Source of the DNA: Actinoplanes siamensis
Lineage (GTDB): Bacteria > Actinomycetota > Actinomycetes > Mycobacteriales > Micromonosporaceae
NCBI RefSeq assembly: GCF_016862395.1
Contig: NZ_BOMW01000006.1
Coordinates: forward strand, 62,001-126,000
Direction of reading: 5' to 3'
DNA length: 64,000 bases
A model generated the notes under the pieces. That model saw nothing but the letters and a program-made list of their open reading frames with translations, made no database searches and had not been told where the DNA came from. How positions within the stretch are numbered: position 1 is the stretch's first letter; every line of letters begins with the position of its first letter. Shown here one piece after another: positions 52,061-60,888 of this stretch. The position numbers were made by a program, and so were the translations under genes.

Positions 52061-53323
52061 TTGAGCTACGACGTGGTCATCCTCGGCCTGGGGTACGTCG
52101 GCCTGCCCCTGGCACAACAAGCGATCCGGGCGGGCCTGTCGGTGCTCGGTTTCGACGTCGACGACACGGTGGTCGGGTCGCTGGCCGCCGGCCGCTCGCA
52201 CGTGGACGACCTGAGCGACGCCGACGTCGCCGCGATGGTCGCGGGCGGGTTCCGGCCGACAGGTGACGAGACCGAGATCGCACAGGCCCGCACCGCGGTG
52301 ATCTGCGTACCCACCCCGCTCGCCGAGGGCGACGGCCCGGACCTGCGGGCGGTCACCGGCGCGACCGGCTCGGTGGGCCGCAACCTGCGGCCCGGCATGC
52401 TGGTGGTGCTGGAGTCGACGACCTACCCGGGCACCACCGACGACGTGGTCCGGCCGCTGCTCGAACAGCTCTCCGGGCTGACCGCGGGCATCGACTTCCA
52501 CCTGGCGTTCTCGCCGGAGCGGATCGACCCGGGCAACGCCGTCTACGGCGCGCACAACACCCCGAAGGTGGTCGGCGGGTACACCCCGGCGTGCACCTCC
52601 GCGGCGACCGCCTTCTACGGACGGTTCGTCGAGACGGTGGTCCGGGCCCGCGGCACCCGCGAGGCGGAGACCGCGAAGCTGCTCGAGAACACCTACCGGC
52701 ACGTCAACATCGCGCTGGTCAACGAGATGGCCCGGTTCTGCCACGAACTGGACATCGACCTCTGGGACGTGATCAACGCGGCGTCCACCAAGCCGTTCGG
52801 CTTCCAGGCGTTCTACCCGGGCCCGGGTGTGGGCGGGCACTGCATCCCGATCGACCCGAACTACCTGAGCCACAACGTCCGCAGCAAGCTCGGCTACCCG
52901 TTCCGCTTCGTCGAGCTGGCCCAGGAGATCAACGCGACCATGCCGGCCTACGTGGCGCGGCGCGCGCAGAACCTGCTGAACGCCGACGGCCAGGCGGTCC
53001 GCGGCGCGACGATCCTGCTGCTCGGCATCACCTACAAGGCCAACATCGCGGACCAGCGCGAGTCGCCGGCCACCCCGCTCGCCCGCCAGCTGACCGCGCT
53101 GGGCGCCACTGTCGCCTACCACGACCCGCACGTGCGCACCTGGGAGGTCGGCGGCGTCCCGGTCTCCCGCACCGAGGACCTGGAGGGCGCGGTCGCCTCG
53201 GCCGACCTGGTGGTCCTGGTCCAGAACCACCGCGAGTACGACGTGGACCACCTGGCCCGGCTGGCCAAGCGCTTCTTCGACACCCGGGGCGTCGCCAGGG
53301 CCGAGGAGGCGCACCGCCTCTGA
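52061..53323 (+). CDS. Nucleotide-sugar (UDP-sugar) 6-dehydrogenase
   Basis: 420 residues from TTG 52061, with AAGGAG RBS. N-terminal NAD-binding VVILGLGYVGLPLAQQA, catalytic Cys in GPGVGGHCIPIDPNYLS (about 260), central helix TAKLLENTYRHVNIALVNEM and the C-terminal UDP-binding GITYKANIADQRESP. It oxidises a UDP-hexose or UDP-N-acetylhexosamine to the uronic acid; closest in pattern to WecC/UDP-GlcNAc-type enzymes. Probably supplies an acidic sugar to the polymer. Confidence 0.92.
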   Translation: MSYDVVILGLGYVGLPLAQQAIRAGLSVLGFDVDDTVVGSLAAGRSHVDDLSDADVAAMVAGGFRPTGDETEIAQARTAVICVPTPLAEGDGPDLRAVTGATGSVGRNLRPGMLVVLESTTYPGTTDDVVRPLLEQLSGLTAGIDFHLAFSPERIDPGNAVYGAHNTPKVVGGYTPACTSAATAFYGRFVETVVRARGTREAETAKLLENTYRHVNIALVNEMARFCHELDIDLWDVINAASTKPFGFQAFYPGPGVGGHCIPIDPNYLSHNVRSKLGYPFRFVELAQEINATMPAYVARRAQNLLNADGQAVRGATILLLGITYKANIADQRESPATPLARQLTALGATVAYHDPHVRTWEVGGVPVSRTEDLEGAVASADLVVLVQNHREYDVDHLARLAKRFFDTRGVARAEEAHRL

Positions 53324-53435
53324 TCCTTCCGCACTTCGGCCCGGTCCAGCTCCGCTGTGGTCCGGGCCACTTCGTCGGCTCCGGTACGGCCGACGCCTCC
53401 CCGGCCGGAGCGATCGTCTCCCCCGGCGTCGGGGG

Positions 53436-55730
53436 TCAGGCGCTCGGCGTGAACTGCCGGGGCAGCGGCCGCATCAGCGCGAGGACCGCGTCGGCATAAC
53501 GCCCGTGATGACGACGCCGGGCGAAGTCGCGGCCCCGGGCGCTCTGCGCGGACCAGCGAGCCGGGTTCCGGTGCAGCCGGCGCAACGTCTGGTGCAGGTC
53601 CTCAGGGGTGCAGTAGACGGCCGCCGGCCCGTATTCCGGCTCCCGGTCCGGCGGCAGCAGCAGCACACAGCCGGAGGCGAGCGGGGCCAGCAACTCGCCC
53701 GGTGCATCGGCGCCGCCCAGATAGAAGTCGAGCTGGTGGAGGAACGCCCGCGGGGAGACGTCCGGCTCCTGGTAGATCAGCCAGCGCAGCGGCGGGCGGC
53801 CGCCGAACGCGAGCCGGGCCTCGGCGGTCCGGTCCAGGATCCGTACGTCGAATTCCACCGAGTCCCGCAGCACCCCGCGCAGCGAACGCAACCCCTCGGG
53901 GTCGTCGGCCGTGCATCGGCCGAGGATCGGCCGGTCCGCCGACGGCTCCCCGCGAGCCGCCCGCCACCGGCGCGGGTCCACGGTGTGCGGAAGCGGCGCG
54001 AAGGCCGGCTCGGCCCCGAACAACCGCCGTGCCGCGCCGGCGCAGGCCTCCGCCGCGGCGGTCCAGGCGGCGTCCTCCCCGATCACCACGCGGTCCGCGC
54101 GGACGCCGCTGGGCAGGCCGGAGGTGAAGGCCAGCGGCGCCGGGCCACGCACCACGAGCAGGCCGGCGCGCACCGGGTCGGCGAGCATCACCTGCTCCAC
54201 CGCGCCCACGTTGATCATCCGCTGGAGGTCCGGGTCCAGGTTGCGGGCGGCCGCGCCGAGCACCGGCAGGTGCAGCACCGCCATCGTGACGTCCCGGTCG
54301 AGCAGCGCGCGGACCGGCCCGGCACTCTCCGGCGCGGTGAAGTCCCCGGCCACGACCAGGTCGAACCGGGACGTGTACGCGGTGACCGCGGACAGCCGGC
54401 GGGGCGCGGCGAAGACCCGCGAGGACGGGTTCCGCGGGCGGAACGCGGGCTCCCGGCCGGCGGCGACCCGGCCGTGCCAGGCCTGGAACGCGGAGAGGTA
54501 CGCGTGCCGGGCCGGGTGCATCCAGCCGGGCGCCATGTCCGCGCTGGACAGCGACCCGCCGGAGAGCCGGATCAGCGCAAGGGTCTCGCCGCCCAGGTGC
54601 GGCACGGCGGGACGGCCGAACACCGCGCGGGCACGTTCCACGTACTCCGCGTCGGCGCCCTTGCGGATCGGGTCCAGGTAGCCGAGCCGTTCCAGGACCG
54701 GCGCGCGACGCAGCATCAGCGACGACAGGTTGTACGACCGGTGCCGCGGATATCCGGGCCGGGTCACCACCAGGTCCCCGGTGACCCGCATTCCCGCCGA
54801 CGTGGTGGCCACCACCGACTCGTCCGCGAGCAGCGGCGCCACCTGCCGTTCCAGCCGCAGCGGGTGGGACCAGTCGTCGGAGTCCTGGAAGGTCACGAAC
54901 TCCCCGGTCGCGGCGTCCAGGCCGGCGTTGCGCGCCCGGTAGGTGCCGCCGTTGACGGGCAGCCGCAGCACCCGGATCCGCGGGTCCAGCCCGGCCGCCT
55001 CGTCCAGCACCGCGGTCTGCGCCGAGCCGTCGTCCACGATCAGGATCTCCTGGTTCACCCAGCTCTGCGCGAGCAGCGAGCGGATGGTGACCAGCAGCGC
55101 CGGGCCGGGCCGGTAGGTGGTGACGATCGACGTGATGGTGCGGTCGTCCGCGCACGGGGCGGCCCGGCCGGAGACGATCCGGTCGAAGCGTGGCTCCGGC
55201 CCCTCGGCCAGCGTCAGTCCGGGCGCCGGCAGCAGCCGGTTGAACAGCGGAAGCCACTCGGCCGGCTCGGCCAGGTCCACGGCGAGCGCCTCCCGGACCG
55301 GCCGGGGCACCCTCGGGTAGCGGCCGAGCAGGTCGGCGGCCCGGCCCACGGGGAAGGCCAGCTGGGCGTGCAGGCCCTGGTGGACCGGGGCGACAGCGCC
55401 CGGCCCGTGGGTGCGCAGCAGCGCGTCGAGCAGGGCCAGGCCGTCCGCCCGGTCCTCCGGTTCCAGGTCCTGGCCGGCGATCGCGCGGGCCAGTTCCCCG
55501 ATCCCCCACGGGTCCGTGCCGTGCGGCAGCGCCCGGCCGGCACGGGCCGCGGCGAGCAGGCCGTCCAGGTCGGCGACGCCCGCCGCGTACGCGAGAAGTG
55601 TCCTCGCCTGCGCCGAGCGGGCCTGTAGCGCGGCCGTCGCCGGGCCGTCCGGACCGGCCTTGCGCAGGGTCCGCAGATGCCGTTCGAGCAGGACGGATCC
55701 GTACGCGCCCGGGGTGATGTGCGTCCGCAT
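53436..55730 (-). CDS. Large glycosyltransferase: helical N-terminus, GT2 domain, GT1/GT4-like C-terminus
   Basis: 764 residues from ATG 55728-55730 (MRTHITPGAYGSVLLERHLR). Residues 1-190 are helical and Ala/Leu/Arg-rich. The GT-A GT2 domain spans about 197-420 with TSIVTTYRPGPALLVTIRSL, EILIVDDGS (232-236) and the DxD-type FQDSDDWSHP (283-287). The C-terminal 280 residues end in CVLLLPPDREPEYGPAAVYC and RARDFARRRHHGRY-like sequence, the pattern of glycosyl_transf_1_2 domains. Divergent from the GT4-GT28 gene. Acceptor and donor unknown. Confidence 0.85.
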   Translation of the reverse strand: MRTHITPGAYGSVLLERHLRTLRKAGPDGPATAALQARSAQARTLLAYAAGVADLDGLLAAARAGRALPHGTDPWGIGELARAIAGQDLEPEDRADGLALLDALLRTHGPGAVAPVHQGLHAQLAFPVGRAADLLGRYPRVPRPVREALAVDLAEPAEWLPLFNRLLPAPGLTLAEGPEPRFDRIVSGRAAPCADDRTITSIVTTYRPGPALLVTIRSLLAQSWVNQEILIVDDGSAQTAVLDEAAGLDPRIRVLRLPVNGGTYRARNAGLDAATGEFVTFQDSDDWSHPLRLERQVAPLLADESVVATTSAGMRVTGDLVVTRPGYPRHRSYNLSSLMLRRAPVLERLGYLDPIRKGADAEYVERARAVFGRPAVPHLGGETLALIRLSGGSLSSADMAPGWMHPARHAYLSAFQAWHGRVAAGREPAFRPRNPSSRVFAAPRRLSAVTAYTSRFDLVVAGDFTAPESAGPVRALLDRDVTMAVLHLPVLGAAARNLDPDLQRMINVGAVEQVMLADPVRAGLLVVRGPAPLAFTSGLPSGVRADRVVIGEDAAWTAAAEACAGAARRLFGAEPAFAPLPHTVDPRRWRAARGEPSADRPILGRCTADDPEGLRSLRGVLRDSVEFDVRILDRTAEARLAFGGRPPLRWLIYQEPDVSPRAFLHQLDFYLGGADAPGELLAPLASGCVLLLPPDREPEYGPAAVYCTPEDLHQTLRRLHRNPARWSAQSARGRDFARRRHHGRYADAVLALMRPLPRQFTPSA

Positions 55731-55821
55731 GGTCTGCCCAACGCCCCGCCCCGCCCCGGCGTGACGTGACCGCCGGCCGGGTCGTTGCAACCGGAGGAAA
55801 AAAACCGAGGAACGGGAGTAC

Positions 55822-57999
55822 GTGATCTTGACCGTCCACGACGTGGCGATCCTCTCGGACTTCCGGTACCCGGGCGGCAACTCGGCGGCCATCGCGGCCG
55901 AGGTGCGGGCCCAGGCCGGGGCCGGCCTGCGCACGGCCCTGGTGCACGTGCCGTCCCCGCACAACCGGGACGGGCTGCCGTTCAGCCCGCGGATCGCCGA
56001 GCTGATCCGGGACGGGCTGGCCGAGCTGGCCACGCCGGACGGCGTCACGCACGCCCGGCTGCTGGTGATCCGCCAGCCGCGGATCTTCACCGAGGACCTG
56101 GCCGTGGTGCCGCGGGTGCGCGCCGGCCACACCGTCATGGTGCTCAACCAGGCGCCCGGCGACGCCGGGAACCCGACCCGCTACTACGACTTCGACGAGG
56201 TCCGGGACCGCGTCGAGGTGTACTTCGGCCCGGCCGTCGAGTGGGCGCCGATCAGCCCGCAGATCCGCGGCCGGCTGCCAGGGCTGGCCGCGGACGACTG
56301 GCACGAGATCATCGACGTGGCGCAGTGGCAGGCCGGCGACCGGACGAGGGGCGAGGTGCCGGTCATCGGCCGGCACGGGCGAGCCGACCCGGTGAAGTGG
56401 CCGCGCACCGCCGACGACCTGCTGCAGGCCTACCCGGACCGGCCCGACCTGCGGGTCCGGGTGCTGGGCGGCGGCGAGATCGCCATCCGCCTGCTCGGCC
56501 GGCGCCCGGCGAACTGGGACGTGGTCCCGTTCGGCGCCGAGCAGCCGGCCGACTTCCTGCGGACCATCGACTTCTTCGTCTACTTCCACGACCCGGACCT
56601 GGTGGAGGCGTTCGGCCGGACGATCCTGGAGGCGATGGCCGCCGGAGTGCCGGCGATCATCGGCGAGCACTTCCGGCCGATCTTCGGCGACGCCGCGCTC
56701 TACACGACGCCGGCCGGGGTGGAGCCGCTGGTCCGCGACCTGTGGGCGGACCCCGAGCGGTACCGGCGGGTGGCCGGCCGGGCCCGGGACTTCGTGGCGG
56801 GCCGGTACGGCGTCGCGTCGCACCTGGCGCGCCTCGCCGAACGCGGCGCCGGCGCCCGTCCGGCCGCGCACTCCGCCCCGGCGTCCGCCCGGCACGGCGT
56901 CTCCCCGGCCCGGCCCCGCCCGGTGCTGATGCTCAGTGACAACGGCGCCGGTCTGGGGCACCTGTCCCGGCTGATGGCGATCGGCCGCCGGCTGCCGGAG
57001 CGGCACCCCGCGGTGATCGCCACCCAGTCGTACGGCGCCTCGGTCGCCCGCCGGGAGGGCTTCCTCACCGAGTACCTGCCGTCCCGGACCGTCCTCGGGA
57101 TGGCCAGGCAGCGCTGGTCGGGCTTCCTGCGGTCGCGCCTGGAACACCTGGTCGACCTGCACCGCCCGGCGGTCGTCGCGGTGGACAGCGTCCCGCACGA
57201 CGGCATCGTGGCGGCCGCGGCGGCCCGCCCGGACGTCACCTGGGTCTGGGTGCGCCGGCCGATGTGGCGGCGCGGCACCGGCGCCGAGTGGATCGCCAAA
57301 CGCGCCGCGTTCGACGGCATCCTGGAGCCCGGCGAGTTCGCCGCGGACGCCGACGAGGGACCGACCGTGCCGGACCGGGCCGGGGTGCACACGGTCCAGC
57401 CGATCCTCCTGCTGGACCGCGCCGACCTGGCCGCACCGGGCGCGGCGCGGGCCGCGCTCGGGCTGGACGCGGACCGCCCGGCGGCGCTGCTGCAGCTCGG
57501 CGCCGGGAACATCAACGACATCGCGTCGCCGGTCGGCCGGATCGCGGAGCACCTGCGCGAGGCCGGCTTCCAGGTGCTGCTCGCCGAGTCGATGATCGCC
57601 ACCGAGCCGATGCCGGCGGCGCCCGGGGCCCGGGTGGTCAAGCTGTACCCGATCAGCCGATATCTGCGCGGTCTGGACCTGGTGATCAGCGCGTCCGGTT
57701 ACAACTCGTTCCATGAGCTGCTCGCCTTCGGGGTGCCGGCGGTGTTCGTGCCGAACCGGGCCACCTCGCTGGACGACCAGGTGGCCCGGGCCCGGTTCGC
57801 CGCGGCGGCCGGGGCGGCGCTGTGCGTGGAGGACCCGGAGAGCGGCGAGCTGGACCGGGTGCTGGCCGAGGCGGTCCGGCCGGAGGTACGGGAGCGGCTC
57901 GCCCGGCGGTGCGCGGAGATCGACCTCGGCAACGGGGCGGAGGCCGCGGCACGGTGGCTCGCCGGGCTGGCGGCGGAGAACGTACGAAGCGGAGCGTGA
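55822..57999 (+). CDS. Fused glycosyltransferase: GT4-like N-half and GT28/MurG-like C-half
   Basis: 725 residues from GTG 55822 (RBS GGGAG). N-half (1-345): GT-B fold with the E-x7-E motif VEAFGRTILEAMAAGVPAI (E262, E270). A Pro/Ala linker (about 343-366) leads to the C-half (367-725) opening PVLMLSDNGAGLGHLSRL, the glycine-rich loop of MurG/MGDG-synthase-type enzymes, and closing with ISASGYNSFHELLAFGVPAV. Two transferases in one chain suggest consecutive sugar additions, in line with the other cluster genes. The junction to the next gene is 4 bp. Confidence 0.85.
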   Translation: MILTVHDVAILSDFRYPGGNSAAIAAEVRAQAGAGLRTALVHVPSPHNRDGLPFSPRIAELIRDGLAELATPDGVTHARLLVIRQPRIFTEDLAVVPRVRAGHTVMVLNQAPGDAGNPTRYYDFDEVRDRVEVYFGPAVEWAPISPQIRGRLPGLAADDWHEIIDVAQWQAGDRTRGEVPVIGRHGRADPVKWPRTADDLLQAYPDRPDLRVRVLGGGEIAIRLLGRRPANWDVVPFGAEQPADFLRTIDFFVYFHDPDLVEAFGRTILEAMAAGVPAIIGEHFRPIFGDAALYTTPAGVEPLVRDLWADPERYRRVAGRARDFVAGRYGVASHLARLAERGAGARPAAHSAPASARHGVSPARPRPVLMLSDNGAGLGHLSRLMAIGRRLPERHPAVIATQSYGASVARREGFLTEYLPSRTVLGMARQRWSGFLRSRLEHLVDLHRPAVVAVDSVPHDGIVAAAAARPDVTWVWVRRPMWRRGTGAEWIAKRAAFDGILEPGEFAADADEGPTVPDRAGVHTVQPILLLDRADLAAPGAARAALGLDADRPAALLQLGAGNINDIASPVGRIAEHLREAGFQVLLAESMIATEPMPAAPGARVVKLYPISRYLRGLDLVISASGYNSFHELLAFGVPAVFVPNRATSLDDQVARARFAAAAGAALCVEDPESGELDRVLAEAVRPEVRERLARRCAEIDLGNGAEAAARWLAGLAAENVRSGA

Positions 58000-58003
58000 G
58001 CAG

Positions 58004-58663
58004 ATGTCCGACCTGTCGACTGAGCCGGAGCTGGAGAAGCTGCGGTGGGAGATCGCGGCGCTGGCCGGGCGGCTGCGTTCGGCGCAGCTGGAGCGCGACT
58101 CCTGGCGGGCCCGCTGCGAACGGCTCACCGAGCAGCGCGACCGGGAGCGGGAGAAGGCCCGCAAGTTGCGCGGCAGCGGGTCGTACCGGCTGGGCCGGGC
58201 GATCGTGTCGCTGGCCCGGGACCCGTTCCGCACGTCGCCGCGCCTGGTCCGGGGCCTCGCCCGGCGACTGCGGCCGCGGGCGGGCGGGGTTCCGGCCGTA
58301 CCCGGGCAATCGTCTTCGACACCGTCCGCGAAGCGGCGGCCCGCCCACCTGTACGTGGCCATCGGCCTGGACCACGACGCGCTGCGCGGCCTGCTGGTGA
58401 CGATCGGTCAGCGGTTGCTGGTCACCCCGGACCACCGGCCGGTGGTGCTCACCGACGACCCGGCGTTCTCCCTGCTGCGCAAGCTCGGGGTGCTGATGGA
58501 GTACCTGCCGGACCGGGCCACCTGGGAGCGGCACCGGCCGGACCGGGCCTGGGACGATCTGCTCGCCGAGCGGCTGGCGCGGCTCTGCCGGGACCACGAC
58601 ACCGAGCGCACCGTGGTGGTGGACCGGCTGCACCCGCCGACCCTCGCCGAGCTGCTCTGCTGA
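58004..58663 (+). CDS. Coiled-coil hypothetical protein of the glycan cluster
   Basis: 219 residues from ATG 58004, with GGAG RBS. A strong coiled coil (about 8-50, LEKLRWEIAALAGRLRSAQL then ERDSWRARCERLTEQRDRER) leads into GSGSYRLGRAIVSLARDP, a segment often found next to glycosyltransferase domains. The C-half (about 110-219) has LYVAIGLDHDALRGLLVTIG and PVVLTDDPAFSLLRKLGV, a Rossmann-like pattern without a recognised family. Probably a cluster-specific glycan protein. Confidence 0.7.
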   Translation: MSDLSTEPELEKLRWEIAALAGRLRSAQLERDSWRARCERLTEQRDREREKARKLRGSGSYRLGRAIVSLARDPFRTSPRLVRGLARRLRPRAGGVPAVPGQSSSTPSAKRRPAHLYVAIGLDHDALRGLLVTIGQRLLVTPDHRPVVLTDDPAFSLLRKLGVLMEYLPDRATWERHRPDRAWDDLLAERLARLCRDHDTERTVVVDRLHPPTLAELLC

Positions 58664-58704
58664 GCTCACCGGCTGTGCTTACCGGCTTCGCCTTCGGCTC
58701 GCGG

Positions 58705-58798
58705 GCATTGCGCCCTTCGGGGCCGATGTCGAGAGGTCCGAAAACGACCACGCTTCGCTAGTCGTTTTCGGACCTCTCGACATCGGCGGGCGCAATGC
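58705..58798. terminator. Very long inverted repeat (26 + 11 bp stem)
   Basis: 58723-58748 and 58761-58786 are exact complements (26 bp) around a 12-nt loop; beyond a short bulge, 58705-58715 pairs with 58788-58798 (11 bp). It lies between the convergent coiled-coil and acyltransferase genes and contains no T-run. It may be a terminator or a dispersed repeat. Confidence 0.75.
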
Positions 58799-58802
58799 GA
58801 TC

Positions 58803-60764
58803 TCAGCGGATCCAGGAGAGTGCCTGCTCCAGTAGCGGGGCGATGGTTTGGGCGTACGTGGTGGTCAGGTGGTTCGAGTCGCGGTAGACCAGGACGTTGC
58901 CGATCACGGGCGGGCAGAAGTCGGTGCAGAGCCACGGGACCGGGTCGATCACGGCGACGCCGGTGACGGTGGCGAGGATCGCGCGCTGGGCCGGGCCGCG
59001 CAAGGCCGCCGACGCGCTGCTCCCGCAACGGTTGACGCGCTTCAGGCGGGCCTGCCGGGCGACGCAGACCGGCACCCGCTCACCCATGTACGGCGTATCC
59101 GCGATGATCGCGACCCGCGCGCCCATCCGGGTGAACGTGCCGGCCGTCCGCTGCCAGGCCGCCTGCCACTGGGCGCTCTCGTCGGTCCCGGTGTCCACCG
59201 GCCGGTAGTTGAAGCTCGATCCGAGCACGACCAGGGACGGCCGGAGCGTACGGATCCGGGCCACCGCCGACTCGTGGAACCGGGCGCACTCGGTGTACTC
59301 CCGCTTCAACCCGTCGTGCCACAGCCGCAGGTCGGCCGCCGAGCAGGAGGACTTGCTCAGCGAGACCAGCCGCCAGCGGTGCCGGACGGCGATCTGTTCC
59401 AGCGCGGGGAACCACTGCGCGGCATGCGAGTCGCCGTAGAGCACCACGGTCGTGGCCGAGCGCGGGTCGCCGTAGACGCAGCCGTCCGGGGCGACCGTGG
59501 CCGGCGCCTCCACGTGACACCGGTCCGCCCAGACGCGCGCCTTGTCCGCGTTCACCCGGGCCAGCGACGGGGTCAGGTTCGCCGGCAACTGCCGGGTGGC
59601 GCGGCTGGCCCGGACCGTGCGGGTGATCACCGCGTACGGGTCGGCGGCGTGCGCCGCCTCGGCCCGCAGGTCCCGGATCGCCGCGCCGGCCGGCACCGGG
59701 TGCGGCAGCAGGGCGACGGCGACCGCGACGGCGGCCACCGCCCCGGACAGTCCGGCGCCCAGCCCGAGCGCCCCGGCCGGGCGGACCCGCAGGCCCGGGT
59801 GCCGCCGCAGCGGGTTCTCCACCAGGTGATAGGTCGCCCAGGCCAGTCCCAGCGCGGCGGCCGAGAGCAGCAGGGACAGCGGCAGCGACGGGTCGGCGCC
59901 GAGCGCGGCCGGAGCGATCAGCAGGATCGGCCAGTGCCACAGGTACCACCCGTAGGAGAGCCGCCCGATCACCTGCAGCGGCCGGGCCGCCAGCGGCCGG
60001 CAATCACCGGCCAGGACGGCCGCGGCGCCGGCCACCGGCAGAAGGGCGTAGCAGCCGGGGTACGACGTGGACCCGTCGAACCACAGCGCCGCCGCCAGGA
60101 TCGCGACGAGACCGGCGCCGCCCAGGATCCTGCTCCGGAACCGCAGCCCGGACACCGCCAGAAGCGCTCCGGCGCCGAGCTCCCAGGCCCGCGCGTGCGG
60201 GCCGAAATACGCCCACGGCGCCGACCGGGCGGTCTCCAGCACCCCTGCCGTGAACGAGGCCAGCACCACGGCCACCAGCAGCGGCCCGCGCCTGCGCAAC
60301 AGCAGCAACAGCGGCCAGAACAGGTAGAACTGCTCCTCCACGGCGAGCGACCAGAAATGCTGGAACGGGGACGGCGGCGCGTCGGCGTTCAGGTAGTCCG
60401 TGCCGATGGCCGCGAACCGCAGGTTGGCGACGTATCCGGCGGCCGACGTCGCGTCCCGGGACAGCTCACCGAGCCGGATCGCGGGCAGCCAGAGACGGGC
60501 CGCCAGCAGCGTCGTGACCAGCACCACCGTCGCGGCCGGCAGCAGCCGCAGAACCCGCCGGGCGTAGAACCGGCGGATCGAGAACGGCTCGCGCAGCAGC
60601 AGCGACGTGATCAGGTAACCGGAGATCACGAAGAAGACGTCCACGCCCACGTAGCCGCCCGCGGCGAACGGCACCCCGGCGTGGGCCAGCACGACCAGGA
60701 GCACCGCGACCGCCCGGAGGCCCTCGACGTCGGAACGGAAGTTCGGCGGGGGGTTCGCGCTCAC
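58803..60764 (-). CDS. OafA-like acyltransferase with C-terminal SGNH domain
   Basis: 653 residues from GTG 60762-60764. Acyltransferase_3 membrane domain (about 8-345, ten helices): RSDVEGLRAVAVLLVVLAHA and GVDVFFVISGYLITSLLL. The extracytoplasmic SGNH domain (about 400-653) carries VLYGDSHAAQWFPA and the C-terminal catalytic pair in YRDSNHLTTTYA. It O-acetylates surface polysaccharide or peptidoglycan sugars. Cysteine pairs (CHVEAP, CVYGD, CGSS) could form disulfides. Confidence 0.93.
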   Translation of the reverse strand: MSANPPPNFRSDVEGLRAVAVLLVVLAHAGVPFAAGGYVGVDVFFVISGYLITSLLLREPFSIRRFYARRVLRLLPAATVVLVTTLLAARLWLPAIRLGELSRDATSAAGYVANLRFAAIGTDYLNADAPPSPFQHFWSLAVEEQFYLFWPLLLLLRRRGPLLVAVVLASFTAGVLETARSAPWAYFGPHARAWELGAGALLAVSGLRFRSRILGGAGLVAILAAALWFDGSTSYPGCYALLPVAGAAAVLAGDCRPLAARPLQVIGRLSYGWYLWHWPILLIAPAALGADPSLPLSLLLSAAALGLAWATYHLVENPLRRHPGLRVRPAGALGLGAGLSGAVAAVAVAVALLPHPVPAGAAIRDLRAEAAHAADPYAVITRTVRASRATRQLPANLTPSLARVNADKARVWADRCHVEAPATVAPDGCVYGDPRSATTVVLYGDSHAAQWFPALEQIAVRHRWRLVSLSKSSCSAADLRLWHDGLKREYTECARFHESAVARIRTLRPSLVVLGSSFNYRPVDTGTDESAQWQAAWQRTAGTFTRMGARVAIIADTPYMGERVPVCVARQARLKRVNRCGSSASAALRGPAQRAILATVTGVAVIDPVPWLCTDFCPPVIGNVLVYRDSNHLTTTYAQTIAPLLEQALSWIR

Positions 60765-60888
60765 CGCCCTTCAACGCGCGGCCCCGGCCACAGGTGTCGG
60801 GGTGTCGCAACCTCGCTCCGGCGGTCTCGTTGCGCTTCGTGTGACAGCCGAGACGTTGACCACCGGCATACCGCCGGACGCGAGGCCC

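Noticed and set aside
53602..58362. Minus-strand frame of about 1,580 codons through several glycan genes
   Set aside because: Overlaps the recognisable GT4-GT28 fusion and another frame of the GT2 protein; Arg/Pro/Gly-rich, no motifs.
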